DNA from: Psococerastis gibbosa
Lineage: Eukaryota; Arthropoda; Insecta; Psocodea; Psocidae
Direction: 5' to 3'
Length of the DNA stretch: 64,000 bases
Assembly (NCBI GenBank): GCA_963971405.1
Contig: OZ020484.1
Span: forward strand, 8,742,001 to 8,806,000
Position numbers and translations under genes: made by a program. A model generated the notes under the pieces. That model had not been told where the DNA came from. It was given only the letters and a program-made list of their open reading frames with translations, and ran no database searches. The first letter of the stretch is position 1, and every line of letters starts with the position of its first letter. Shown here piece by piece: positions 15,401 through 25,900 of this stretch.

Positions 15401-18223
15401 TATATTTTCTGTTCTTAAGGCTCGGTACACACCGACCATCGCGACGCCGCGCCGGCAACGCGCTGGGAAATGGAGTGTACTTCAGAAGATTTCATGCACC
15501 CAGGACACGCCTCAGCGTCATATATCTTCTGAAGTGTGTTCAGAAATAGACTTTTTTCGGCATCAACCAATCACCACCCATTGGCTACAATAACAAATTT
15601 CGTTGCGGTCGTCCCTGTGTACCGGGCATTAATGTCAATATGAAAGAAAGAAAGAAAATTGTCTTTATTTTCCATATGGGCGAATTTTGTGCCTTTCAGC
15701 CCACTCTTACAATTAACCCATATGGACCAATAAGATGAGGTAATTCCTCTTAAGGACTTTGGAGACACCTTACAAATCATTCAAGAATGTACTGATGCTA
15801 AAAGAATAATAGAGAATTTAAAAAAAGACAATTTTTAATTATGTCACAGTGTCGATTAACATAGGTGATGTCGCAACGTTTCATGTTTTCAACAATTTTT
15901 ATCGCGGCTTTAGTGTAAAATGTTAAAGCCCATGATTCTTGCTACTGTAATATTTGCATATTTAGTTTCTGAAGCTAATGAAACCCAAAATCATGCAACA
16001 TCCCTACCCTGTTTTTGTATGTGATCTCACAGATACGGCAAAGACAAATTAGCAAAAAATCCCAGATAAAACACAAGTAAAACTTACCATCGTCACGTTC
16101 GCAATTATTGCCCGAAAATCTGGCTGGACATTGACATTGATACCGGTCTGGGTAAGACACACAGGTTCCATGGTTGACGCAAGGGTCATAGAAACACATG
16201 TCCAACTTGCTACCTGCACCAACAACACAAAATCACATGCACCAACATAACTACCATCAAACAAAACATCACTTTTGATTCTACACTAAGGCGCCCATTC
16301 CACATACGTACAACGTCAATGAAAATTATGAAATTGAAGGACATTTCAATTTCTCATTGATGGGGGCTATTCCATATGTTTTTCAAAAATTGACAATTTT
16401 CAATTGAAGCGTATGCGCCAAATTTTTGAAATTTGTTTCTTGAAATTGTATTTGTTTTCTTCGTCGCCTTATTATTTTATCCTTATTATAATTTTTATAC
16501 AGAAATGCTTTCTTTTTAGAGAAATCAATTAAAATAGTTGTACTTGTCATATCACATGACGCCATTTTTTAATTTTAGATTGTTTGTTTCATTGTTTGTG
16601 ATTTTACTCTATTATCAATTGATCATTGATCAATTTTAACAATGGCATAGAGTAAAATTGAAATGCCCTTCAATTTCATAATTTTCATTGACGTTGTACG
16701 TATGTGGAATGGGCACCTAAGGCAACAGAACTGCTTTTGTGTATTTTGAGGTTCAACTATGTGGTTCTTCGTGCAATTTTCCAATAACGAAACACTACCA
16801 AAATTTGTACTAATTCTAGTCTAATTAGAATATCAGACATAATGCACCTTTAAATACTTACATCCGGGACTCTTAAGAGGGCAAGGTCCCCAAACAACGT
16901 TGACAGACTGAAGGAGATTGGGAGCCTCAAAAACTAGGCTTGGCCCTTCAAGGATGCAGCCATGAAATCCAGAACCAACTGTTAAAATCCATGTTTTACT
17001 GCTTAATTCAGGACTTAAAATTTCGGAATTTAAAGACTTATTGGCCAGGACCTGAAATGAAATTAACACCCCCAATAGAACCATTTAGATTAAAATAGTA
17101 AAAAATTAAAATCTCATTTTTATCTCCAATTTTCTACCTAATAACAAAACTGTTGTTTTTAAATGAAGGGCTCTCATATTTGCAGATTTGCAAAAATAAG
17201 AACACAACACACAGCAGACCAGTGTTAATTTATCTTTTAACCAGCTGAGTGAAGACTGAAGAGACACACCACTTAATCTATCTGAGCATTTGTCACAAAA
17301 TAAAGGGAATTATCAATTCTCAATGGCATTGCTTTACAATTAAATTCTACGTATCTTCATGGTGTAATAAAGTTTATCTTCTTACTCCATATAAACAATC
17401 TTTTTCTTGAGTTGCAATCGATGTATTGGTTTGCAGCGAATGTTATAGTCTTCTTTTCCACTCTCGTCTGTCTTGTGCGGTCCTTTTTAGTCCTTTGTAG
17501 GTGTCGCACCCTATGTCCTTCAGACCATCCTCTAGGTCGCCCTCTTGAGTTGATGCTTTCAACCATACCATCAATGATGTTGATGAGGAGCCCCATCCAT
17601 TTGCCTCTTCTTGTTAAAATGGTGGCCATAATAGCTCTTTTTTCGTTTATTCTATGGAGCGCTTCTTCGTTGGTTATGTGGTTATATAAACAATAAATTG
17701 CGTTAATTACTTGTCTGACACACTACTCTAACAGCTTGTTTAACTAACCTGTTGATGGCCCCCAGCGTAAAGTGTTAGATCGCCAAGGCGATAAATAATA
17801 TTCACTGCGTGCCATGCGTTGTCTAAAAGGCGTGAAGGCAACCGGACTTCACTTTGTCTGCCAAGAAGTAGCGATTGGAAAAGTAGACCATCGGCCCCAA
17901 CCAACAGCTTTATCTGAAGAAATACAATGAATTATAACAGCGTCAAATTTCGGAAAGCTTTTGGGTATGCAAGATGACGTTCGCTAACCTAAACATAAAT
18001 GTTACAGTAGTTAGTTAAAAAAAAATTAACAAAATTACCGAATTGCCATTAGAATGCTGAGAAAAAAGTTCGCCTCCACTACATGATTTAAAACTAAGAC
18101 CAATATGGCCGAAGAATGAAACTGGAGAGCCCAGTCGCACATAGGCAGAGCTATTGAAGAAGCCTTCCTTAAGTTCGTCAGCGGAATTTAGGGAAATAAT
18201 CAGTCCAAGGATAAGGCACCCAC
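183..18223 (-). CDS. crb: Crumbs, apical polarity transmembrane protein (partial, 21 exons)
   Basis: Crumbs marks the apical membrane of epithelia and photoreceptors and recruits the Stardust/PALS1 complex. Twenty-one exons join in phase on the minus strand (4,265 coding bases, about 1,421 residues). Order: signal peptide remnant, an N-terminal laminin-G-like segment, about 20 EGF-like repeats, a LamG domain, one EGF, and another LamG domain. Short stretches such as [39 protein letters not shown] and [11 protein letters not shown] closely resemble fly Crumbs as I remember it; no alignment was run. Missing are the first exon with the ATG (right of 18,223) and the C-terminal third (left of position 1). 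NOTCH and eyes-shut also have EGF arrays, but the N-terminal LamG and the EGF/LamG order fit Crumbs. Introns hold MITEs, SINEs and LINE relics. Confidence 0.95.
531..765. repeat. Inverted tRNA-like repeat, copy A
   Basis: Two tRNA-like ends face each other: reverse B-box gggattcgaaccc near 548 and forward aggttcgaat near 712. The middle reads acacagctacacaactatc. It occurs in inverse orientation at 13,570-13,840. Not a real tRNA gene: the fold and the second half are degraded. Confidence 0.6.
1016..1329 (-). CDS. crb: crb exon c20: next LamG domain, first part
   Basis: [33 protein letters not shown] and [15 protein letters not shown] are LamG strands; it ends GYSHLIQ at a phase-0 donor (gtgcgg). 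Confidence 0.95.
1803..1980 (-). CDS. crb: crb exon c19: LamG tail and EGF between LamG domains
   Basis: After a 23-base T tract (in minus sense) that serves as the pyrimidine tract, the exon carries [18 protein letters not shown] to FLGHTCQ, one EGF with flanking linker. Confidence 0.93.
2611..2817 (-). CDS. crb: crb exon c18: LamG domain, second half
   Basis: [16 protein letters not shown] to YLGGTVSSL and [14 protein letters not shown], the closing FxGC motif. Phase 0 at both ends; donor TGG|gtaact. Confidence 0.95.
3298..3540 (-). CDS. crb: crb exon c17: LamG domain, first half
   Basis: Eighty-one whole codons. [17 protein letters not shown] and [16 protein letters not shown] are LamG beta strands, ending LNDSKWQR before a phase-0 donor. 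Confidence 0.95.
3906..4041. repeat. Palindromic MITE P1 (short type)
   Basis: A 136-bp near-perfect hairpin from GGCGGGGATTCCACC to GGTGGAATCCCGCC with core GACGTGGTAGCAGACAG. TTT duplicated on both sides. crb intron. Confidence 0.9.
4349..4731. repeat. Compound MITE P2 (MITE within MITE)
   Basis: Outer arms GGCGCCTATTCCACC/GGTGGAATGGGCGCC with TAA on both sides. An inner palindrome, GGCGGGGTTTCC… at 4,420-4,671, is inserted at the hairpin loop after TTA. Confidence 0.88.
4836..5052 (-). CDS. crb: crb exon c16: last two EGFs before LamG
   Basis: [16 protein letters not shown] to GKNCSV, then [13 protein letters not shown] to GKICDK with a long inter-cysteine loop. A compound MITE ends 104 bp from its donor side, at 4,731. 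Confidence 0.95.
5329..6075 (+). mobile_element. LINE 3' fragment (reverse transcriptase C-terminus)
   Basis: An open 187-codon stretch (to 5,892) contains [27 protein letters not shown] residues, [12 protein letters not shown] and a [16 protein letters not shown] end. This is the thumb/C-terminal part of a CR1/Jockey-type LINE. A T-rich 3' UTR and an 'aattattcattcac' tail follow. 5' truncated, opposite to crb, in the intron between c15 and c16. Confidence 0.8.
6193..6381 (-). CDS. crb: crb exon c15: EGF-like repeats
   Basis: [15 protein letters not shown] completes the inserted [19 protein letters not shown] to GAHCEI is a full repeat and NECERFK opens the next. It is split from c14 across the codon GG|C. 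Confidence 0.95.
7469..7740. repeat. Palindromic MITE P5 (medium type)
   Basis: 272 bp, ends GGCGGCTATTCCAC/GTGGAATAGCCGCC, with a long hairpin around atgatgtctgctaccatatt. Flanks TAT/TAA. Confidence 0.87.
8317..8482 (-). CDS. crb: crb exon c14: EGF with a long insertion
   Basis: [16 protein letters not shown] starts a repeat whose third-to-fourth cysteine spacing is enlarged by about 35 residues (from [12 protein letters not shown] to NISNASG). I recall a similar insertion in fly Crumbs at this repeat, so it looks conserved rather than an annotation error. Confidence 0.9.
8995..9190 (-). CDS. crb: crb exon c13: EGF-like repeats
   Basis: [13 protein letters not shown] to GLLCEN completes one repeat. 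[16 protein letters not shown] to CFPGYTG is the next. Acceptor tttttttacag, donor gtgagt. Confidence 0.94.
9462..9645 (-). repeat. SINE copy 1 (tRNA-derived family)
   Basis: Reverse copy lacking the A-box end. It has the B-box ggttcgag (reverse), the cggtcccggg core and the tail hairpin AGGGCTATAAAGCCCT. Lies 34 bp from the donor of crb c12. Confidence 0.85.
9685..9983 (-). CDS. crb: crb exon c12: three EGF-like repeats
   Basis: [13 protein letters not shown] completes one repeat, then two calcium-binding EGFs follow ([32 protein letters not shown]). It ends NIDDCD at phase 0. A SINE at 9,462-9,645 sits 34 bp beyond the donor. Confidence 0.95.
10314..10565 (-). CDS. crb: crb exon c11: EGF-like repeats
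   Basis: GFHGVLCEE closes the previous repeat. [12 protein letters not shown] to GKHCET is a full repeat and [17 protein letters not shown] starts the next, which ends in c12. Confidence 0.93.
10663..10887 (-). CDS. crb: crb exon c10: two EGF-like repeats
   Basis: [13 protein letters not shown] to GERCER and [13 protein letters not shown] to CDCPPG. The donor gtgggt is weaker than its neighbours, but the phase (1) fits c11. Confidence 0.92.
11216..11341 (-). CDS. crb: crb exon c9: EGF-like repeat
   Basis: SYNCTEGK closes the preceding divergent unit; [12 protein letters not shown] to CYCPPGFSG is a further EGF. Both ends are phase 1. Confidence 0.92.
11799..12036 (-). CDS. crb: crb exon c8: EGF 6 and an atypical cysteine-rich repeat
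   Basis: [13 protein letters not shown] to GINCEI is a standard EGF. The next unit, [14 protein letters not shown] to CVCKNGFQG, has irregular spacing; a divergent repeat at about this place is remembered for fly Crumbs. Confidence 0.92.
12302..12443 (-). CDS. crb: crb exon c7: end of EGF 4 and EGF 5
   Basis: GYKGEHCD closes repeat 4; [16 protein letters not shown] to GQNCEL is repeat 5. The acceptor lies only 48 bp from a 389-bp MITE at 12,492-12,880. Confidence 0.94.
12492..12880. repeat. Compound MITE P3
   Basis: Same compound structure as 4,349-4,731, 389 bp, TAA on both sides. Lies 48 bp upstream of crb exon c7. Confidence 0.88.
13216..13421 (-). CDS. crb: crb exon c6: EGF-like repeats 3 and 4 (part)
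   Basis: First repeat [13 protein letters not shown] to GPLCEV, followed by the calcium-binding type [15 protein letters not shown]. The fourth repeat finishes in c7. The donor gtaagt leaves two bases (GG). Confidence 0.94.
13570..13840. repeat. Inverted tRNA-like repeat, copy B
   Basis: Reverse complement matches 531-765 (gacaagattggcatag, cacagctacacaactgtct). Both flanks have B-box-like gttcgaaccc and gggttcacattcc. Confidence 0.6.
13845..14035 (+). mobile_element. RTE-like LINE tail, short copy
   Basis: About 180 bp nearly identical to the end of the copy at 23,470 (gacctgcaagaaaccgggct; the end aaaaagtaagtag). Noncoding remnant in the crb intron between c5 and c6. Confidence 0.75.
14392..14519 (-). 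CDS. crb: crb exon c5: EGF-like repeat 2
   Basis: EGF repeat [13 protein letters not shown] to GPHCEIPT, between tgtttcag and gtacat. The intron upstream (14,520-16,087) holds a poly-G tract and AT-rich sequence. Confidence 0.92.
16088..16213 (-). CDS. crb: crb exon c4: EGF-like repeat 1
   Basis: One complete EGF-like repeat with six cysteines ([13 protein letters not shown] to NNCERDDG). The exon has phase 1 at both ends, the classic shuffled-EGF arrangement. Confidence 0.93.
16290..16717. repeat. MITE P6 (long type)
   Basis: 428 bp, ends GGCGCCCATTCCACATACG/CGTATGTGGAATGGGCACC, TAA on both sides. The inner sequence is shared with the inner part of P2-P4 and with P11. crb intron between c3 and c4. 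Confidence 0.88.
16862..17051 (-). CDS. crb: crb exon c3: N-terminal LamG, end
   Basis: Acceptor catttcag, donor gtaagt. It contains [13 protein letters not shown], the FxGC motif that closes LamG domains, and ends [13 protein letters not shown] just before the first EGF. One base of the last codon carries into c4. Confidence 0.92.
17749..17913 (-). CDS. crb: crb exon c2: N-terminal LamG, middle
   Basis: Fifty-five whole codons between tttcttcag and gttagt. [22 protein letters not shown] is the typical LamG 'W-H' strand region. It lacks cysteines, as expected for the LamG core. Confidence 0.9.
18039..18223 (-). CDS. crb: crb exon c1: signal peptide remnant and start of N-terminal LamG
   Basis: Acceptor tttctag, donor gtaatt. 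Two bases complete a codon from an unseen first exon, then 61 codons. The hydrophobic run [14 protein letters not shown] is the core of a signal peptide; [13 protein letters not shown] and ISFKSC-like strands begin a laminin-G-like fold. No in-frame ATG lies between the acceptor and the start of this exon, so the initiator is upstream. Confidence 0.88.
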
Positions 18224-18770
18224 CTAGAAACAAAGAACAAGCAGGTTAATTTGAAAATCTTTGTAAACGACCAAAACCATTTCACAATATGCAAACACCA
18301 CATATTCTTTCTTGCCCCACACACTTCATCTTGGATTCCAAGATGACACGATAGAAGCCATGTTTATAATATGTCATTTTATAAAGTTTAAAAAAAAGCA
18401 GTAAGTTGCATGTAGTTCTGCATGATTTTTTCCAGTAAGTAAACTCATTTAAATAATGAAATACAGAATTGGCTTGAATAAGTCTGCTTTGACGACTAAA
18501 TTCGTTTGCATATATTATTATAGTTTTAATGTCGAAGACGGGACAAAATGCAAATTTTTGAAACGTAACTTTACTGTTATTAGAGATATGGCGGCACTAA
18601 TAAGTATCAAAATCATACCATGCATTATTTTTTTTTTACAAAACAACCCCCTTTGTAAAAAAGGGCGGTTAAAATAGTAGTGGGTTTAGAGGTCCTTCAA
18701 CTTGAGCATCAGGTTTTTTAAACCAATTATCGCGCAATTCAACACAAGTCGTAATAGTATACAAAAACAT

Positions 18771-18966
18771 CAGCACATGTAGAGTAGTGGTACAGACTCT
18801 GACTTTCACCCGAATGGTTGTCGGCTCGAGTCCTACACTTCCTACATTTTCTGGCTTCGGAGGGCATGTAAAGCAGGCGGTCCCGGGCCTTCCTAGTTGA
18901 GTGTAAGAGAGGGCTTTATAGCCCTAACTCCGCTAGGTTAGCTTAGTAACAGAACAGAAAGTCCTC
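18771..18966 (+). repeat. SINE copy 2
   Basis: Full-length: head gcacatgtagagtagtggta, B-box-like ggctcgagtcc, core, tail hairpin, and a T/A-rich end. Right of crb c1, 548 bp from it. Confidence 0.88.
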
Positions 18967-20357
18967 ATTTATTTAATTATCTAATAACACTTATTTTTAG
19001 TTATAAACAAAATAGAACAAAAAAGAAGTGCGTGTCTACCACTATTCGAGTTGCTGCGCCATTGACTCGCAATCTAAATAGCATTATTATGCCTGTGATT
19101 AGTTTATAGAAAGAATCTCCAAGCTTAATCTCAGTCCCAACTTTTTGCCACTTAATTGCATGCGATGTGGATGCCCATCCCACCCGCCTGGTTGGGACAT
19201 CTTACGTCCAATAGCAGAAGCTCACAGTGGCATGGCACTGATGCATATCTAGCGGAAGGAAAAAGTCCTCTGCATGAGAATATTTTAAAGTAAGGGATGT
19301 TTATATTACAAGACACTTTCATGCACCTGCCACTAAAAATTGTTATAAGTCATAAGTATTACATTTAACAATTCATAACTTCAAAATTAATGAGGTTTAA
19401 CTGTTCAACGTCGACCTTTAATTCTTGGGGAAATGGGTTTCCTTTAGGCCTAAGCTAAATTATCGATGTATAATAATAAATTTGGCTATTTCATTAGGGG
19501 TAGCTGAAGTGAATCTTTACCCGATCACAACATTTATTTTATTTTATCAACTGCCCCCGTAAGTTAACAACAGTTGTTAACAGTTACTGTTATGAATCAT
19601 TGGAATATTTAGGTTCCATGTAGCTTAGTAATAAGAATCAATAGAAAAGTTGAAACATTCAGGATTTAAGTTAAAACATTTATAGGCTATATTAGCCTGA
19701 GAACTTCCCTTGGCAATACTTATATACAATGGATTTAGATATGAAACAATTTAGTTAGACAGTTAGAGGGTAATTAAATTATGTCGGAATACCAAATTTG
19801 TTGTGAAAGAAATGAATATTAACTCTTCGATTAGCGAATGAGCATGGGGACAAAGTCAAGATACAATAAATGTGTTAATATAATGGGGGCATTCAATATT
19901 TAATATCTTGAGGTTTAAAAATATAATAGCGTATCAAGTAAGGTTGCTAACTTCTCATCACATGAAAATCTGTGAAGTTGCACTTGACAGAAGAGCTCAC
20001 GTCGTTCGACCTCAAAACCAAAGCAATACACAACTACATAAGTTAATACTTACAAAAAAGGCACTTTATAAATTTAACAGTCATGATGAATTCTCCTCTC
20101 TCACATGTTCAGAAATTATATTATCATATTGTAGGCAATATAGTGTTGGTATAAAAAATAACTAATGAATAATACTTGCAAACGCGCTTCCCATTATCCC
20201 ATTAGTCGACGGGTCGGGTGTGTGTTTACGCCGCGACAGGTTGGCAAACATCATTGCCGCCAACATCACACCTTACCGCTTAAATTTAAAAAAATAAGAG
20301 GGAAAATTGATATGCCCAAATAAAAGCACTTTAATATTTTTATACATGACCTAATTT

Positions 20358-21183
20358 TTGCTTTCCAATTTATACGTAGTATAAGGAAAGCTTTGTGACG
20401 GTCGAAATTTTCGATTCCGAGATTTCAACGGATTTACACGTTTTGGGGTCGGTCCCAGGAACCCAAAAAAGTGTTTTTTACGAAATGTCTGTCTGTCGGT
20501 CTGTCTGTTCGTCGATTTCCGGGCAAACTACTCGGTGGATTTGAGTGAAATTTGGCATGTAGGTTCACACAAGTCACACCTCGGAACCATTTTTTTTATT
20601 TTGGGCTAACACAATTTGGGGGGGGTTTTATTCACAAAAAACTCCAAAAAACGTCTAAAAAAATTATTTCTCGAAAACGGCTCCAACGAATTCTTTTAAA
20701 TTCACATATTATATTCTAGTCGTTCTTAATGTTGATAAAATGCGGGGGTCGCTTACCCCTTGATAGTTTGCTTCTGGGGGTAAAAAAATAAAAATAACTT
20801 AATTTTAATGAAAAATGACTAAAAAATAATATTTCTGCGAAACTTTTCTATCGATGATTTCTACCTTCAGGCATGTTTTAGGTGTTAAGTTGAGTAACGA
20901 AACCGGACAGTTTGCTTTCCAAAAAACCTATTTTCTTTTGCGCAAAATTTTTTTTTGAAAAAATGATAGAAACTTCACGCTGAAATGCATTGCCTGCCCT
21001 GCCATTATTACTGTGTTGTAAATATATTGAGGCTACCTCACCTCCAGTGACGTCAGGTGGACACCCCCCCCCCCCCCCCCGAGATATCCGAAATTTAACC
21101 ATAGGATTACCATGAAATTATTCATTTTCTCTCCCTACTAATTGATAAATTGGAAAGCATGTTCGAGTAACTCGGACCGGTTC
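20358..21183. mobile_element. 0.8-kb TIR element, second full copy
   Basis: Same ends and body as 48,867-49,726, including the C tract (21,065-21,081). Intergenic, left of the Ubc6 exon 4b end. Confidence 0.75.
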
Positions 21184-22840
21184 TTGGTCTTGTGTTGATA
21201 GCATTACCAAGACAATAGCATTACCAAGACAATTGGTTAGAGGGCTTATAAATTGTGTATAGTATTTGCTAAGTTTATTTTTTTCAAACTAACCTATTTT
21301 CAACCCGAGGCTTCCGTTCTCCAGGGCACCGCTCTACAGCTTGATGGACTACTAATAGTTTGCCTTTTTTACCTTTAAAGAGCACATCTAGGTCCCCGCC
21401 GGTCCAAGTAATATCTTTTCTCTTTCACCCAGCTACGATCAAACCTGACATTCATGAACGTACTAACTTACGCAACTAACTCGAACTCAACCCAGCAAGT
21501 ACAGCAAACTGCGCCTTGCCTAGTTGCCGTACTGCTCCGTCTCTACTCCTAACTTCTATCGTACCCCTTTCCGACTTCTTCTCTCAACTCTATCCTCCCC
21601 GTTTTCTTCCAGCATCGGCAGCATCTAGTAGCCTAGGGATTAGGCTTAAAAGGTGGCTGTACAAATTTAATTATTGGCAACAGCAAATACCAATGCGGTG
21701 TAGGCTAGGCATTAGGTAGCTAAAATGGACTACGGCCAGACATTAGCTGGTTATGCCATGGGCAATCTAATCTACTTTAGCAATAGACCCAGATTATACC
21801 TACCTGCTTATGTATGACTAATTGTATATTGTATATTCGTCTACTCCCACTTTACGCACCTGATTTTATTAAAGACGCAACTAGGCAACTATGATGAATT
21901 CGTAGGCCTAGACGCAGCATGATATCATGCTGCAGCCTATTGTTACAGTTTATTGCATATACAGTTAAATATAGGCTTACAGGGAAGTTTAGTAGGGTTA
22001 ATAGTAAACAAGTACATAAATTGAAGCACACCCTATGGTCTGCAATAGGTAAAAACAAGAGGTTAAGGACACAGCTAGAGGACATATCAAAACATAGCAT
22101 ATTTTAATTGTAGGCAAAAAATAACATAAAATAATAAAGAATCAGTTACCGTACATCGTTAATCGTTTCCATTAAGTAGGCAGGGCTTCGCAATGGTTAC
22201 CGCATTATAAAGTAATATCTGCTTAAAAACCTTGTTAGGGTTCTCATTCACGGGGTTTTCGAATTTTAATATTTATAACAGCGATCTATATCTTTCCCAC
22301 TAGCCCTTCCAATCATAATTTGACTCACCGCACTGGGCCGCATAAGCCGTGGTCATAGACCTACAATGACTAAAATAGTAATAATGAAATATGAGCTGTA
22401 TAAAATCTCTTTCTCTTTCTTCATGTACAATCATTTAAATAAAGAATTTTTCCTATCCCCCAAATCGATTACACAACTGTGCAAATGCCATACCATTTAA
22501 TTAGGAACAGAATAAATATTTAATGATCATCTGATGGCAGATGATGTTAAGTAATTAACACACCAACAAAGTTTTCCGAAGTATCACCGACTTTTTTCAT
22601 TCTATTTTCCTAATTTAAGCTCACTGTCTATAGTCTTATTCGACATTTCAGTGATAAGCAATGGCATGGGTAAAAACTGAAATGTAATAATTATGACTGC
22701 TGCTATAAATAGTCAAATAAATCTTAGGGTCAAGTGATTAAAAAAAAACCAGACAGATAAGTTAATAGCCAACTAGAAATAGAAGAGGGAGATAGTTGCT
22801 TAGAGATCCAGACAGGTTTTTCGGGCAAGGGTTGGCTTGG

Positions 22841-22993
22841 TTAGTGGGGGTCGGGTTCAGGGTCTTGGCAATTAATCCATGACTGTTCAACAATGGTGGC
22901 TACCCGTTTCTCGTACTCCCGCTTATTTTCTTGATACAGCTGAGCCGCGAGAGAGTTGGCAGGCGAATTGGGATTGGGTTCATCCAAAAGAGA
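22841..22993 (-). CDS. Ubc6: Ubc6 exon 4b, vertebrate UBE2A-like alternative last exon
   Basis: Acceptor attgtttcag, then [38 protein letters not shown], the tail [11 protein letters not shown] and TAA at 22,841-22,843. The phase equals that of exon 4a. It is intact and under evident protein constraint, but expression is unproven. Confidence 0.88.
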   Translation of the reverse strand, partial: SLLDEPNPNSPANSLAAQLYQENKREYEKRVATIVEQSWINCQDPEPDPH

Positions 22994-25900
22994 CTGAAAC
23001 AATAATTCGAATTACAAAAGCACAAAATTAAAAAGGAGAGCCTAAACATACTGCTAGCGTTATATCGAAAAAATGAACAATTGTTATTATCTTTAAGTCC
23101 AGAAAAGGCAAATGATAATTTTATTGTATACGAGTATGTATTTCCGAATATTATACGTAATCCTCGCAACCAGCTTCTTATTCCCCATCACATCTTTCTT
23201 CTATATCGAAGATTGGCGATCATCATGGCAACGGACGATTATTTTCGGCAACAGCAAAAAAAAAAAACTAGAAATTACGCTTTCTACTCAGTCATGAACC
23301 AAAATTAATTACTTTTAGGTTAAAACTAGCATTGTAAACAGTCGATTTCCCAATAAATTATTGCTTTGTGAGTGTATTTCTCGGCTTACACACCCCAAGC
23401 CAATGGTAGAGCGTAATAGAACCTTTTGATTTGCAGCAGCAGTTAAAAAAAACTGCATAGAATCACAAGGAGTGGAAGGGAACCTGCCGTATCGCTGACT
23501 CCACCTAGGGATAAAAGCGAGGAAAAAGTAAAAGTAAGTAGCATAAGCGTTGGTAACCATCAGCTAAATAAAGTAGGGACATTTAAGTACCTAGGCAGCA
23601 CGATTGGCGAAAACGGAGGCTGCGATGACAATGTGAAGGAGCGTACTGCTGCGGGGTGGGCCAAGTTTGGAGAGATGTCCGCGGTCCTGACTGACAAAAG
23701 GATGCCAAAGAAATTGAAAAGTCGCATATACAAACAAGTGGTCAGGCCATGTATGATATATGGCGCTGAGTGTTGGGCCGTGCGTAAACGCGAAGAACAA
23801 GTGATCCACGTAGCGGAGATGAGGATGCTGCGGAGGGCATGTGGCGTAACATTGAATGACAGGCGCAGAAACGAGGACATTCGGGAAGAAATGCGAACGG
23901 ACGTGGTGCAAAAACTAAGAGGGAAGAGGCTCAGCTGGTGGGGACACGTGCAGAAGAGAGAGAGGCATCAGCGCTTATACGCAGAGTGGGAGAGGCGATG
24001 GTACCTGGACACCGAGCACGTGGCCGCCCAAAGCTCACCCTGGAGAGGAAAATTATAAGCGACCTGCAAGAAACCGGGCTCACAAGAGAGGGCGCGCAAG
24101 ACAGAACCGTCTGGAAACGCCGCAGCTCTGCCGCAGACCCTCTATGAGGAAATGGCGCGGAAAAAGTAAAGTAAAAGTAATTAAGTCAAAAAAACTATCT
24201 GACCTAGTGCAGCCAGCAGTGGGCACATGACCGTGTACAACCGGAAGACTTGCTCGTCAGATGGCAAGAGGGTGAGGCCGTTGTTGAGTGGCTACGCTAT
24301 TGGATCGGGTACCAGAACCCCAGACGAAACCCAGGACTAAACTTTCTCCTAGTTGACTCGACTTCGACTTATCATCACTATACTGGCAGGCGCAGCACCA
24401 GATGGCGGTAGCGCCAAGAGTGGGCGTTGGTTAAAGTAAAGTAAGTAAGTACTTCGACTTGTGCGAGTCTCTACACATCACGCAATCGGAGACCTGTCGT
24501 AACTTAGCTCAGGTATTACCTGCAGAGGCGACTGAAGAGTTTATTCGGGTACATCGTCATGTGCGATTAATCATTCATTTTATAATAAAATAATATTAAT
24601 GACTTTTGTTCTATTACTATGCTAACTTTGCGAAGTTAAGAGCCTTCCAGCGCTCTCTAACACCTAACTTGTTGGAGTCACGGCCAAGGGCGGAGAGAGA
24701 TGGAACGACATTACACTAGATAAAACGAGGATTCATAAACATAAATATACATACCTACATAGTAATAATAAGTAAAACACAAAGTAAAACGAAGCCCCCA
24801 CCCCCTCCGAAAAAGTTTCCTGGACCGCCCTTGCTCGGACCACCTGATTTACATGTCCTCCGAAGCATTGCCGTAGTTTTCAGGTGGAGTTAAGATAATA
24901 TATTTTAAAAATTTATGGCGGCCCGATTTATTTAATATAATATTAGCTAAAGAATGTGGTTAATTTTACATGACCAAGCATAACCAATGCGATTGCACAC
25001 GGTTAACACATTTGAACCGACTTATTTTTGGGATTAAACAATTAAACAAGATGATTTTAGGATGGAAAGTGCTATTCAAAATGGTTTTATTTACATTTAT
25101 AGCCCCCAAGGATAAGTTAATTTTAAATGGCACAATAGGCCCGGGCTTACAATGGCAATCATATTTAATCTTAACCTGGGATTAAAAGGTATACAAGATA
25201 ATTTTAGAATGGAAAGTGCTATTCAAAATTGTATGATTTACGTTTTTGACCCCAAGAATAAGTTAATCCTAAAATATTGTTAGAATGCAAAGTACCGTTC
25301 TACAATTAAATAAATAAGGACTTTTTTTGTTCTATTACTAAGCCAACCTAGCGGAGTTAGGGCTACAAAGCCCTTTCTTACACTCAACTAGGAAGGCCCG
25401 GGACCGCCTGCTTTACATGCCCTCCGAAGCATGGCCAGAAAATGTAGGAAGTACAGGCCTAGAACCATCAACCTTTCGGGTGAATGTCAGAGTCCGTACC
25501 ACTACTCTACATGTCCTGACAATTATTGGTTTGTTTACATTTTTGCCCTCAGGAATAAGCTAACTTGGTACCTCGTGCTTGGGCTACAGCATAATTAATT
25601 AGTTACCCTGTAATGGTCAATGAGTGACACTGTAGTGTAGACAATTAAATACAACTGAGGAACCAGTTGAAATAGCTAAGTACGCAATGACAGGTAAACT
25701 AGAAGTTAATAAAACTGATTTTAGTTATGGGGATTGCAACTGAATTTATAATAAGTGAGGAACCGGTTGGGGTACAAAAATTAGATTGCATCGGGAATTA
25801 AGGCATTGCGTATAAATAACAAATTTGCAATCATTGTGTGTGTTTCTGTGCCATAATGGCAGATAGTCGCAAAATTGCATTAGTTCCAATTACCATAGCT

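Larger units (their letters stand above)
18224..22840. other. Region between crb c1 and Ubc6 exon 4b
   Basis: 4.6 kb containing SINE copy 2 and the 0.8-kb TIR element. The rest (18,967-20,357; 21,184-22,840) is AT-rich sequence in which I see no exon. The missing crb first exon and promoter should be here or further right, inside Ubc6. Confidence 0.6.

Noticed and set aside
18223..18233. Taking the hydrophobic crb exon as starting with its own methionine
   Set aside because: The codon there is TTG and a good acceptor (tttctag) lies at 18,224; the true start must be in another exon.
23560..23911. Two 106-codon minus-strand frames
   Set aside because: Shadows of the RTE-like RT fragment on the plus strand.
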